This document shows positions 17,787 through 26,784 of a stretch of DNA of 64,000 nucleotides, in pieces. A program made the position numbers and the translations under genes. The notes under the pieces were generated by a model that had not been told where the DNA came from, searched no databases, and saw only the letters and a program-made list of their open reading frames with translations. The number at the start of each line of letters is the position of its first letter. Position 1 is the first letter of the stretch. Source of the stretch: Streptomyces sp. ISL-1 (GTDB lineage Bacteria; Actinomycetota; Actinomycetes; Streptomycetales; Streptomycetaceae); NCBI RefSeq assembly GCF_018614585.1, contig NZ_JAGGOI010000019.1:1-64000 (forward strand), read 5' to 3'.

Positions 17787-20195
17787 ATGAACGAGCAGGA
17801 GACATGCCGGACCTTCGTCGTACCGGCGTTGACATCTGCCGGCTGGAGCAAGGAACAGGTCCGGGAACAGTACGCGATCAATGACGGCAAGATGATCGCG
17901 TCGCCTCGTCGGCATCGCCGCGGGCCCGCACTGGTCGCGGACTACCTCCTGGAGTACCGCGACGATGTGCCCATCGCCGTAGTTGAGGCCAAGCGAACCA
18001 GCGTCGACGTGGCTGCAGGCATCGAGCAGGCCAAACGATACGCACGACGTCTCGGGCTTCCCGTCGCCTACGCGACCAACGGCCGGGAGATCTGGGAGAT
18101 TGAGATCGGCGGCAACCGCCAGGAAATCTCCCGATTTCCGTCGCCGGAGGAGCTCTGGGCGCGGTACTGCCAGGACAAGGAGATTTCGTCCGCGCTGGAA
18201 CGCGAGCTGGTGCTCGCCCCGTTCGACGCGAGACTACGCAACGCTGACCTCACACCGAAGCGACCGCGCTACTACCAACGCCGCGCTGTGAACGAAGCCT
18301 TGCTGGCAATTGCCCGGGGACAGCAGCGGATCCTACTGACCCTCGCCACGGGCACGGGGAAGACCATGGTGGCCTTCCAACTGGTCTCGAAGTTGCGGCA
18401 GAGCTCCTGGACGGGAGACGAGAAGCCTCGTGTCCTGTACCTCGCCGACCGCAACATTCTCGTCGACCAACCTAAGGACGACTATTTCGAGCCAGTATTC
18501 GGAGATGTCGTACACAAGATCGGTGGAGGCCACGCGCAGCGGGCTCGGCAGATCTTCTTCGCGCTATACCAGTCTCTGGATCGTGGGGACGAGCAGACGC
18601 TGTTCAGCAAGTACCCACCGGACTACTTCGACCTCATCATCGTCGACGAGTGCCACCGCGGCAGCTCCAGCAGCGACTCGCATTGGCGTGCGATCCTGGA
18701 GCATTTCGCGCCCGCTACGCAGCTTGGGATGACCGCGACCCCGATCCAGGAGAAGGAGCGCGACACCCTCAAGTACTTCGGTGAACCTGTCTATGAGTAC
18801 TCGCTCAAAGACGGCATCGAGGACGGCTTCCTCGCCCCTTACCGTCTGCGCCGGGTACACCTGAACATCGACCTGACGGGTTTCATGCCCGAGCCCGGCC
18901 AACTCGATGTCGACGGAGACGAAATTCCGGACAAGGTGTACACACCGAGGCACTTCGAGAAGGCGCTCGCCATCCAGGAGCGTACCGACGAGGTCGCTCG
19001 CTACATTACCGATTACCTGCACCAGACCAATCGCCTGGGCAAGACGATCGTTTTCTGTGAGAACAATGACCACGCACACCGAGTGGCCGCCGCTCTGAAC
19101 CAGGCGAACTTGGACATCGTGGCGCAGTTTCCCGACTACGTCTGCCGGATCACTGATGATGACGGCAGGCCAGGGCGGGAGCTTTTGGACAGGTTCCGGA
19201 AGGACGACACCGACGAGCCGGTGATCGCAGTCACGAGCCAGATGTTGACGACCGGTGTCGACATCCCCTCAGCGCGCAATATTGTGATCCTGCGGCGGAT
19301 CAGGTCTATGCCTCAGTTCAAGCAAATCATCGGGCGAGGTACACGGCTTTGCTTGGACATTGAGAAGGGGTCGTTCGACATCATCGACTTCGTCGAGGCC
19401 ACTGTCCTCTTCAAAGACCCGGAGTTCGACGGCCCGCCGCTGCGCATCATCGATGACAAAACGGATGACCAAGGCAAACTGATCGAGAGCACCGACGACA
19501 CAACCGAGGTAGCCGAGCCTGAGGCCCCATTCGAGTCGCAGGAAGCTGGGACGCTGGCGAGGAACGGCGATGACCCAATCGTGACCGACGAAGGCCAGGC
19601 CGACGAGATCCAGAGCGGCAAGAAGCGCATCTATGTGACCGGTGTTGAGGTCTTCCTCTGGAACGATGTGCACTATCAACTTCAGTCTGATGGTGTCACG
19701 TTGAAGATGGTCCGGTACCGAGAGTTCGTGCACGATCGGGTTCTGGAACTCAACCTAACGCCCACCGATCTGCGCACACAGTGGGCAACTACCAAAAGTC
19801 GTGCGGTACTTCGTAAGCGGCTACATGAGGTCGGCGACATCACTGAGGACGACCTGCTGCGCAAGCTGGACCACCCAGAAGCAGACCCGATCGATCTACT
19901 CATCAACGCAGCTTGGGAACTGCCGCTCGTCAGCCGTTCCGAGCGGGCGCACCGCGTGCGGCGCGAGCACGAGGAGTTCCTCAAGGGGTTCGCCCCCGAG
20001 GCTAGGGCTGTGCTCGACGCGCTATTGGACAAGTTTACCGAGCATGGCGCCTCCGAGTTGTCGCCGAGCGCGCTCCGGGTACCACCGATCAGGCAGATGG
20101 GCACCGTCACGCAGCTGGCGCGGCACTTCGGCGAGGTACGAGACATGCACGATGCCATCGATGAGCTAGGCAAGCGCATCTTCGATGTCGCATAA
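17787..20195 (+). CDS. hsdR: Type I restriction endonuclease R subunit (EcoEI-like)
   Basis: The 802-residue subunit cuts and translocates foreign DNA in the HsdR2M2S complex. The N-terminal nuclease shows Asp52 and Glu67-x-Lys69 (VADYLLEY...VVEAK); the SF2 motor has Walker A ATGTGKT (187-193), DECH (287-290), MTATP, and QIIGRGTRL (motif VI). A C-terminal helical region follows a linker. ATG 17787 is taken; upstream in-frame ATGs at 17754 and 17769 exist. Length is normal. hsdM and hsdS lie downstream beyond an inserted AbiE pair. Confidence 0.9.
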   Translation: MNEQETCRTFVVPALTSAGWSKEQVREQYAINDGKMIASPRRHRRGPALVADYLLEYRDDVPIAVVEAKRTSVDVAAGIEQAKRYARRLGLPVAYATNGREIWEIEIGGNRQEISRFPSPEELWARYCQDKEISSALERELVLAPFDARLRNADLTPKRPRYYQRRAVNEALLAIARGQQRILLTLATGTGKTMVAFQLVSKLRQSSWTGDEKPRVLYLADRNILVDQPKDDYFEPVFGDVVHKIGGGHAQRARQIFFALYQSLDRGDEQTLFSKYPPDYFDLIIVDECHRGSSSSDSHWRAILEHFAPATQLGMTATPIQEKERDTLKYFGEPVYEYSLKDGIEDGFLAPYRLRRVHLNIDLTGFMPEPGQLDVDGDEIPDKVYTPRHFEKALAIQERTDEVARYITDYLHQTNRLGKTIVFCENNDHAHRVAAALNQANLDIVAQFPDYVCRITDDDGRPGRELLDRFRKDDTDEPVIAVTSQMLTTGVDIPSARNIVILRRIRSMPQFKQIIGRGTRLCLDIEKGSFDIIDFVEATVLFKDPEFDGPPLRIIDDKTDDQGKLIESTDDTTEVAEPEAPFESQEAGTLARNGDDPIVTDEGQADEIQSGKKRIYVTGVEVFLWNDVHYQLQSDGVTLKMVRYREFVHDRVLELNLTPTDLRTQWATTKSRAVLRKRLHEVGDITEDDLLRKLDHPEADPIDLLINAAWELPLVSRSERAHRVRREHEEFLKGFAPEARAVLDALLDKFTEHGASELSPSALRVPPIRQMGTVTQLARHFGEVRDMHDAIDELGKRIFDVA

Positions 20196-20213
20196 CTCCA
20201 CCATAGTTTTAGT

Positions 20214-20236
20214 TTTGCGTAGGCGTGACGCGCAAA
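20214..20236. promoter_or_regulatory. Inverted repeat upstream of the AbiE pair
   Basis: TTTGCG (20214-20219) and CGCAAA (20231-20236) are perfect inverted repeats 11 bases apart, just after hsdR and before abiEi. AbiEi proteins repress their own operon by binding inverted repeats upstream, so this is a good operator candidate. It could instead be a weak terminator for hsdR, since T-rich sequence precedes it. Confidence 0.5.
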
Positions 20237-20275
20237 CCTAAAGGAAAGTAGGAGGAGAATGACTGCTAGTCTAGG

Positions 20276-20878
20276 GTGGTGCTTAGCGACGATACGGTCC
20301 GTGACCGACTGTGGCGTATCGCCGGCCGCCAGCGCGGCTACTTCACAGCAGCCCAGGCCGTAACGACCGGCTACTCCTATCAGGCCCAGCATTTTCATGT
20401 CCGGCGGCGTAACTGGATCCGCGTCGACCGCGGCATCTATCGCTTCCGCGAGTACCAGGATCTGCCCAGCTCCGAAACGGATCACCTGGTTCGCTGGTAT
20501 CTGTGGAGCCACAGCCGGGCTGTCGTCTCGCACACCACGGCCCTGGCGGTCCACGACTTGGGCACGGCAAACCCTTCCGAAGTCCACCTCACAGTGCCGC
20601 CAGGCTTCCGGCAGAAGGACCCCGCTGTTGTTCTGCATCCGGCGACTTTGGCCGACGCTGAGATCGAACAGCATGAAGGCTTCAGGGTCACCACTCCAGT
20701 GCGGGCCATCATCGAGTGCGCCGCAGTGGCAGTGGATCAGGACGTACTCGACTCCGCCGTAGCCGAGGCTCTGGAGCGTGGGGTCTCAACGCGCCGCTGC
20801 CTGCTCCATGCCGCGCAGGAGATCGGCCCCCGAGCTGAACTTGGCGTGGAACGCGCACTGAGAGCGGAGCTGTCATGA
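20276..20878 (+). CDS. AbiEi-type antitoxin / transcriptional regulator
   Basis: The 200-residue protein matches AbiEi antitoxins of type IV toxin-antitoxin systems: an N-terminal winged HTH (RLWRIAGRQRGYFTAAQAV, HFHVRRRNWIRVDRGIYRF) and a C-terminal domain (SHTTALAVHDLG, VTTPVRAIIECA). It would repress its operon and counter AbiEii. The start is uncertain: GTG 20276 or 20279 is in frame, but the strong GGAGGAG at 20250-20256 serves ATG 20259 in another frame. Its end overlaps abiEii by 4 bases. Confidence 0.8.
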   Translation: MVLSDDTVRDRLWRIAGRQRGYFTAAQAVTTGYSYQAQHFHVRRRNWIRVDRGIYRFREYQDLPSSETDHLVRWYLWSHSRAVVSHTTALAVHDLGTANPSEVHLTVPPGFRQKDPAVVLHPATLADAEIEQHEGFRVTTPVRAIIECAAVAVDQDVLDSAVAEALERGVSTRRCLLHAAQEIGPRAELGVERALRAELS

Positions 20879-21750
20879 AGCCGTACCAGGATGCCGTCGC
20901 GCTCCGAGGTGCTCTCGAAGCGAGACTGAAGCGGCAGTCGGACTCCGACGGTACGGATTTGGGGAGAGTGCGTCGGCCGGTGGTCTTCGACCGGCTGGCA
21001 GCCCGGCTTTCGGCCGATGCGGACGGTGAGTGGATCCTGAAAGGTGGTGCCGCGCTCGAATTCCGGCTGCGCAACCCGGCGCGTGCAACCAAGGATCTCG
21101 ATCTGGCCGTACTAGCGGTGGGCTTGAACGGCAGGGCTATACGGGAAGCTCTGCTCGACACCCTGACCGAGGATCCGGACGGAGACTGGTTCACCTTCCG
21201 TGTCGTTCCACCCGTCGCTTTGGCAGTGGACTCAGCTGAGCGTCCGGCGTGGCGGCTCTCTGTGGAAGCGGGACTGGCGGGCAAGCCGTTCGCTGGCGTC
21301 CGGCTGGACGTCGCTGCACGCGCCGAGGAAGTGACGGCCACTGAACAGCTCTCGCTGCTCGGCGTCCTGGACTTCGCAGGGACTCCGGCACGCATGATCG
21401 AGGCAGTGGACCGACGCCCGCACTTCGCCGAAGAGTTGCACGCCTTCACCCGAGACGACGGCGACCGACCCAACACTCGGGTCAAGGACCGCGCCGACTT
21501 GGTCTTGCTGATTGAGAACGGCCTGGCCCCTGACCGCGAGTTGGATGGTGTGGTGCAGCACGTCTTCACTATCCGAGCCACTCATCCCCTGCCCAGCAAC
21601 CTTCCCGGCCCGCCGCCACTCTGGCACGAGACGTACCCTCCACTCGTCGACGGCCTGACAGAGACCACACCTACCCTCGGCTCCGCGCTCGATCTGGTGC
21701 GTGGTTTCTGGAACAAAGCCGTGGACGACACCACCAGAACGGATTTCTGA
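20875..21750 (+). CDS. AbiEii/AbiGii-type nucleotidyltransferase toxin
   Basis: The 291-residue protein is a DNA-polymerase-beta-like nucleotidyltransferase. It has ILKGGAALEFRL followed by RATKDLDLAV (the paired metal-binding Asp residues), then FAEELHAFTR and the RVKDRADLVLL motif typical of AbiEii. These toxins nucleotidylate cellular targets (tRNA for the MenT relatives) and abort phage infection. It overlaps both neighbours (ATGA with abiEi, TGATG with hsdM), so toxin and modification enzyme are translated from one message. Confidence 0.8.
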   Translation: MKPYQDAVALRGALEARLKRQSDSDGTDLGRVRRPVVFDRLAARLSADADGEWILKGGAALEFRLRNPARATKDLDLAVLAVGLNGRAIREALLDTLTEDPDGDWFTFRVVPPVALAVDSAERPAWRLSVEAGLAGKPFAGVRLDVAARAEEVTATEQLSLLGVLDFAGTPARMIEAVDRRPHFAEELHAFTRDDGDRPNTRVKDRADLVLLIENGLAPDRELDGVVQHVFTIRATHPLPSNLPGPPPLWHETYPPLVDGLTETTPTLGSALDLVRGFWNKAVDDTTRTDF

Positions 21751-23270
21751 TGCCCCTCAAGGACGCAGCCGGTCAACTGACCATTGATGTAACCGACCAG
21801 CCCAGGAAACGAACCCGCGCCGAACTTCAGTCGGCAATCAAGTCAGCCCGCGACATCATGCGCAAGGACGCGGGGCTCAACGGAGACCTCGACAGGCTGC
21901 CACAACTGTCCTGGATCTTGTTTCTCAGAGCATTCGACGTGTGTGTAGAAAAAGAGCGAGCTGCCGAGAACCTCGACTACGAACCGGCCATCGCCGAGCC
22001 GTACAACTGGGAGAGCTGGGGAGCTCGAACGGAGTTCACCGGCGATGACTTCCTGGAGTTTGTGAACACCAAGCTGCTTCCACACCTTCGTGAGCTGAAC
22101 AGCGACGAGGAGGGCGACCCACGCAATGTAATCTCCACGATCTTCCAGGAGGTTAATAATCGGATGCTCTCCGGGACATTGCTGCGTGACCTGGTCAACG
22201 TCGTAAACGGCATCAGCTTCGAGTCCGCGGATGATATCCACACGATGGCGTTCGTCTATGAGTCGATCCTCAAGGAAATGCGCGATGCCGCTGGCGATTC
22301 CGGCGAATTTTACACGCCGCGCCCGGTTATCCGATTCATGGTCGAGCAGTCTTTCCTCAAACTGGGTCAGTCAATCCTGGACCCCGCCTGCGGAACCGGC
22401 GGATTCCTCGTCGAGGCGTATGACGAACTTCGAGGGCTACCCCGCTCTCAGACACAAGTAGCCCAGCTGCAGCACAACATCCGTGGCATCGAGAAGAAGC
22501 CTCTGCCCTACCTGCTTGTCATGATGAACCTTCTGCTACACGGCATCGATGTCCCTAATGTGCTGCGAGATAACTCGCTTTTGCGGATGCGTAACGAAAG
22601 CAGCCCCAGACACCGGGTAGACGTCGTCCTGACCAATCCTCCATTCGGCGGGGAGGAAGAGAAGTCAGTAGCTGCACGATTCGATTCTGCCGGCGTAGCC
22701 ACGCGGGAGACAGCCTGGCTCTTCTTGTACTCCGTGATCGAGCGGCTTAAACCCGGAGGGTGCTGTGCGATCGTCCTGCCGAATGGCTCTCTTTTCGGCG
22801 GCGGCGTCGGAACGAAAGTCAAGGAAAAGCTCATGAAGGAGTGTAACCTGCACTCCGTCGTCCGGCTTCCGCAAGGCGTCTTCGCGCCCTATACCCAAAT
22901 CCCGGCGAACCTGCTCTTCTTCGAAAAGACCGGCCCGACGAGGGACATCTGGTTTTACGAGATCCCTCTGCCGGAGGGACGGCGAGGCTACAGCAAGACC
23001 AAGCCCATGCGATACGAGGAGTTCGGGGATTGCGCGCAATGGTGGGGTGGCGAGGCAAGGGAAGGGCGCGAGGAGAATAAGCTCGCCTGGAAGGTATCGG
23101 CCAAGGACGTTAAAGCAGGCGGCTATAACCTCGATCTCGCCAACCCAAACGTAGGAGACGACCTCGCACATCGATCTCCAACGGATCTCGTGGACGAACT
23201 AATCAAGACGGAGCGGGAAATTTTGGGACTACTGGGCGAGCTCAAGGCAGAGTTGGGGGATCGGCGGTGA
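21750..23270 (+). CDS. hsdM: Type I restriction-modification methyltransferase subunit
   Basis: The 506-residue subunit adds N6-methyl groups to adenine, using AdoMet. It has the N-terminal helical HsdM domain (RDIMRKDAGLNGDLDRLPQL), motif I DPACGTGGF at 211-219, and motif IV NPPFGG at 296-301. GEFYTPRPVIRFMV precedes motif I as usual. The ATG overlaps the AbiEii stop. Base composition is visibly more AT-rich than the phage genes, suggesting separate acquisition. Confidence 0.92.
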   Translation: MPLKDAAGQLTIDVTDQPRKRTRAELQSAIKSARDIMRKDAGLNGDLDRLPQLSWILFLRAFDVCVEKERAAENLDYEPAIAEPYNWESWGARTEFTGDDFLEFVNTKLLPHLRELNSDEEGDPRNVISTIFQEVNNRMLSGTLLRDLVNVVNGISFESADDIHTMAFVYESILKEMRDAAGDSGEFYTPRPVIRFMVEQSFLKLGQSILDPACGTGGFLVEAYDELRGLPRSQTQVAQLQHNIRGIEKKPLPYLLVMMNLLLHGIDVPNVLRDNSLLRMRNESSPRHRVDVVLTNPPFGGEEEKSVAARFDSAGVATRETAWLFLYSVIERLKPGGCCAIVLPNGSLFGGGVGTKVKEKLMKECNLHSVVRLPQGVFAPYTQIPANLLFFEKTGPTRDIWFYEIPLPEGRRGYSKTKPMRYEEFGDCAQWWGGEAREGREENKLAWKVSAKDVKAGGYNLDLANPNVGDDLAHRSPTDLVDELIKTEREILGLLGELKAELGDRR

Positions 23271-24415
23271 AGGCAACGACCTATGACGTAGAGGACGTCA
23301 TGTCCCTGGTACGCCGACCAGTAGTCGTAAACCCTGACGAAACCTATCGGGAAATCGGACTTCGATCATTTGGCCGCGGCGTCTTTCACAAAGACCCCGC
23401 TCCCGGTTCAGCGATCGAAAATAAGAAGGTCTTTTACATCAAACCCAACGACCTTCTATTTAGTAGTGTGTTCGCATGGGAGGGGGCCGTGGCACTTGCC
23501 ACAGAGGCCGAGGATGGCCTAATTGGCTCACACAGATTCATGACCTTCCGCGTCAACGAATCCGTTGCCGACATGCGATACCTTTTGCGCTACTTTTACG
23601 GCGGTCCGGGACTCGAAGTAATTCGCGCTGCATCACCGGGTTCAGCGGGGCGTAACCGGACATTGGGTATCAAAGCGTTCGCAGCGCAGTCAGTGACCCT
23701 TCCACCTGTCGACGAGCAGCGCCGCATCGCCGACAGGTTGGACGCCGCCCTCGGACGGGCTGACGCCGTGTTCTCGCGACGCAAGAACATGGCCACCCTG
23801 CGGGAGAACCTCGCCGCGTCGCTCATTGCATCTGCCGTAGAAACTGCGACCGAGTTGGTTCACATGGGTGACGTGGTCGTGTTCGACCGCACCGTCATTG
23901 AAATCGACCCCTACGCCGAGTACCGCACTATCGGAATTCGGTCCTTCGGCAGGGGATTCATCCGTCATCCGAGCACCCTCGGAGAAAACCTCAGCAAGCT
24001 CGGCTACTTCACCTTTCCGGAGAACGCCCTCGCACTGAGTAACCTTATGGCGTGGGAAGGAGGAATTTCCGTCACGCGGGCCGAAGGTGCTGAATACATT
24101 GCTTCCAACCGGTTCTTCTTCTATCTTCCAACCGATGAACGCGTAAACACGAGCTATCTCAGGCACTTCCTGCTGGCCAAACAGGGCCAGGCTCTTATTG
24201 CCTCCGCCTGCTCCGCAGGAGCAGAGCGCAACCGCACACTCGGCCGTAAGCGATTTGAGGCCCTGACGTTTCCTCTCCCCCCGCGGCCCACCCAGGACCG
24301 GGTCGCGCGAGTGCTCGATGCCCTCAACGCTCGGCTGAGCTCTGTCTACACCGAGCCCACCCTTGACGCACTCCGCCCGTCAATCCTCAATGCCGCGTTC
24401 ACCGGCCAGCTGTAG
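23267..24415 (+). CDS. hsdS: Type I restriction-modification specificity subunit
   Basis: The 382-residue HsdS has two target-recognition domains, each followed by a helical spacer (DEQRRIADRLDAALGRADAV and RPTQDRVARVLDALNARLSS). Both half-proteins contain the same landmark series (IGLRSFGRG and IGIRSFGRG, FAWEGAVAL and MAWEGGISV, then HRFMTF and NRFFFY), so the two domains are homologous to each other. GTG 23267 overlaps the hsdM stop (GTGA). It sets the sequence the complex methylates and restricts. Confidence 0.88.
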   Translation: MKATTYDVEDVMSLVRRPVVVNPDETYREIGLRSFGRGVFHKDPAPGSAIENKKVFYIKPNDLLFSSVFAWEGAVALATEAEDGLIGSHRFMTFRVNESVADMRYLLRYFYGGPGLEVIRAASPGSAGRNRTLGIKAFAAQSVTLPPVDEQRRIADRLDAALGRADAVFSRRKNMATLRENLAASLIASAVETATELVHMGDVVVFDRTVIEIDPYAEYRTIGIRSFGRGFIRHPSTLGENLSKLGYFTFPENALALSNLMAWEGGISVTRAEGAEYIASNRFFFYLPTDERVNTSYLRHFLLAKQGQALIASACSAGAERNRTLGRKRFEALTFPLPPRPTQDRVARVLDALNARLSSVYTEPTLDALRPSILNAAFTGQL

Positions 24416-25058
24416 CCCGCCGCCACGCCTCGTCCGTCACGAATACGTGATCGAGAAAGCGTAGTCCGACGGCTGGTGCGGCCTCCAAGAGTCGCGCAGT
24501 CCCCTTCGGTCGCCAAGGCTTAGGGTTGGGTCGCTGTGTGGGTGGTTGTGCGCAACTTCGAAGGATGAGCCGCCGGAGGCGAGGACGAGAGTCAGAATGT
24601 CGCGGACTGGTATCAGACTGCGGTCGTTCGCACCGTCGGTGAGGCGGGCCGTGCGAAGAAAGGTGCCGGCCGTATCGCAGACCACGACGATTACCCGCTC
24701 ATGTCGCAGGTCGCGCAGCAACGGGGCTGCGACGGCGGCCACATCGGCCGTCGTGACGACACGGCACCGATCGGTCGCTCCCGGGTAGGCCAGGCGTTTC
24801 GCGAGGCGAACACCGCCGCAAACCCGTGCTGCCTTGGCCTGCCCCGTCCCCGGCAGGCCGACCAACGCCTGCGGATCCGCCCAAGCCAATCCTCGTAGCC
24901 GGCAATGCTCGGCGATCAATTCACTGGCTAGTTCCACCGCGTCGCGCCCTGGTCCCAGGGAGCAGAGCAAGCGGCTCTCGGTCAGCGAGCGCCTCGGAGC
25001 CGAACTTCCACAGCCGTTCGAGCGGCCGATCGCTGACCGGCATTTCTGCGACTCGCAT
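24399..25058 (-). pseudogene. radC: RadC-like JAB/MPN protein broken by two frameshifts
   Basis: Three reading frames must be joined to obtain one RadC-like protein. The N-terminus begins at ATG 25058 (MRVAEMPVSDRPLERL, HhH-type ALADREPLALL). The middle frame holds GPGRDAVELASELIAEH, the core, and the metal motif as AHNHPHSDPTLS. The C-terminus (TARLLEAAPAVGLRFLDHVF, then VTDEAWRRATAGR) is in a third frame and ends at 24399 inside the hsdS tail. The shifts map near 24955-24965 and near 24511. It is decayed unless the sequence has errors. RadC-family genes often accompany defence islands. Confidence 0.7.
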
Positions 25059-25071
25059 TTGTGGCCGCCTG

Positions 25072-26784
25072 TCAGTCCACAGAGTCCCGGTCGACCGGCT
25101 CGTCCACTGCGCTGACGTCGCTCTCGGCTTCCTCGAGCACTGACACGTACTCTCCCACCCCGTCCGCAGACGTGCCAATGAGTTGCATCAGTCGCTTATG
25201 CAGCGTCTCAGAGCGAGCCTGCAGAAAGCCCTCGTAGTCGTCTCGCAGGGCGGATTCAAAGGCTGCGTCGTCCACGAGGCATGTTGCAAGTCGCGCGCGG
25301 ATCGTCTCCGTTCCCTGAGTCTCGCAGAGATCCTTGAGGTAGACCGACGGCGGCTGGTCGCTGATGTAGATGTTGGTCACCGAGCTGAGCATGATCAGGT
25401 TGGCGCAGACGTTGGCTCGGTTGAATCCCTGTCCCTGCTTCTTGAGGAACGATTTGGGGAAGAAATGGTGGAACTCCTTGTCGTTCTGCCACGACAGCGC
25501 CTTATCCGTGTCGATGCGTCGGCCATGGCGGAGGTCCACTGGATGGGCTTCCGCGAGCAGCAAACCCAGTAGCTTCGACGGCGCGTTGGTCGTACGGAAC
25601 TGACTGCGCCGCCACAGCACGTTCCGTGGCAGGCCCGCCCCAACCTCAATGTCAGCACTCTCACCCTGAGCGAATGCGCGCACCGCCTCACGGTCGTCGG
25701 CCATCTGTCGCGAGTTCCACCCCTTGAAGTACTCACCGCTTGCCGTCAGCCAGAACCATCTCTCGATGGCATCGAACTGGGCCGCAGTTGGCTTGGGAGC
25801 CTGTCGGAAGATCTCAACCAGGACTGCGAACTGGTTGTAGTAAGGCAAGGCGGTCGCCCGAGGCGTACGAATCTGTGTAGTCAGGAAATCCACGGCGAGC
25901 TTCGACGCCTCTCCCGCTGCCTTGACCGCGTCTTCCAGCTCTGCGTGATCCAGGTTGCGCATCAGGTTCATATCATCGCGGGAGAACCCGAAGCCCGCCG
26001 CCGCGGAGATGGTGCGAAGCACGGTCTTGGTGTCGACGCGCCCGTACCTCTTCCTATCAAGCACGCCCAGAAGCGTGTCGATCTCATCCTTAAGGTCGAA
26101 CTCAGGACTCCACGTGGCCGCACGCATCAGGTCAACTACCGTGAGTGGTGTCGCCGTGCTGTTGATCCGTTCGAAGACCTTGGCGACTTCAGTCGAGGGC
26201 ATTCCCCGCAAAGTGATGACCGCGATTTGGTAGTTCGAAAAGCGGTTATAGAGGGCCTTCGCTCGTTCCTGAAGTTCGGCGGATCCTGCCTTCGACGCAC
26301 GATCTGCGAACTCGAAACCGTCAGACAGCAGACGAACCGGAACCACGTGGGGCGACGGCTCGGCGAGCGTGGTGGCGTGCCTGAACTCTTGGAGCTCCAA
26401 GTCGTAGACGATGTTCCAGGCGCTGTCTGGGTCATTACTCGGCTCCCAGTGCAAGGCACCGCAGATCGTAGCCAGGCGCTGCTGACCATCCAGGATGTAG
26501 TTCACGGGGTAGCCGTGCCGCTGTTCCCCCACAGAAAGGCCGGCGACCGTGCGCTCGCTGGCCAGCTGCTCGGTGCTCTGCCAGAGCAGCACGCTGCCGA
26601 TCGGGTAGTTACGTGATACGGAATCAAGGAGGTCGAGGATCTGCTGCCGCGTCCAGACGAAGTTCCGCTGGAACTTGGGGAGGACGACATCCCCTTCAAG
26701 CACCCGGTCCACGACCGTCACCAGCCGGGGCACATTCGAGTCCGGGTCCTGAGCCTTGCGTTGCTGAACCGGAATGATCGCCAT
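25072..26784 (-). CDS. DUF262/DUF1524 GmrSD-like defence protein
   Basis: The 570-residue protein starts with a DUF262 ParB-like NTPase domain (LPKFQRNFVWTRQQILDLLD, then ILDGQQRL at 97-104) and ends with a DUF1524 HNH-type nuclease region (EFHHFFPKSFLKK at about 437-450, NLIMLSSVTNIYIS). This is the architecture of single-chain GmrSD type IV restriction enzymes, which cleave modified phage DNA. It stands beside a type I system in the same island. The ATG at 26784 begins with conserved sequence. Confidence 0.82.
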   Translation of the reverse strand: MAIIPVQQRKAQDPDSNVPRLVTVVDRVLEGDVVLPKFQRNFVWTRQQILDLLDSVSRNYPIGSVLLWQSTEQLASERTVAGLSVGEQRHGYPVNYILDGQQRLATICGALHWEPSNDPDSAWNIVYDLELQEFRHATTLAEPSPHVVPVRLLSDGFEFADRASKAGSAELQERAKALYNRFSNYQIAVITLRGMPSTEVAKVFERINSTATPLTVVDLMRAATWSPEFDLKDEIDTLLGVLDRKRYGRVDTKTVLRTISAAAGFGFSRDDMNLMRNLDHAELEDAVKAAGEASKLAVDFLTTQIRTPRATALPYYNQFAVLVEIFRQAPKPTAAQFDAIERWFWLTASGEYFKGWNSRQMADDREAVRAFAQGESADIEVGAGLPRNVLWRRSQFRTTNAPSKLLGLLLAEAHPVDLRHGRRIDTDKALSWQNDKEFHHFFPKSFLKKQGQGFNRANVCANLIMLSSVTNIYISDQPPSVYLKDLCETQGTETIRARLATCLVDDAAFESALRDDYEGFLQARSETLHKRLMQLIGTSADGVGEYVSVLEEAESDVSAVDEPVDRDSVD

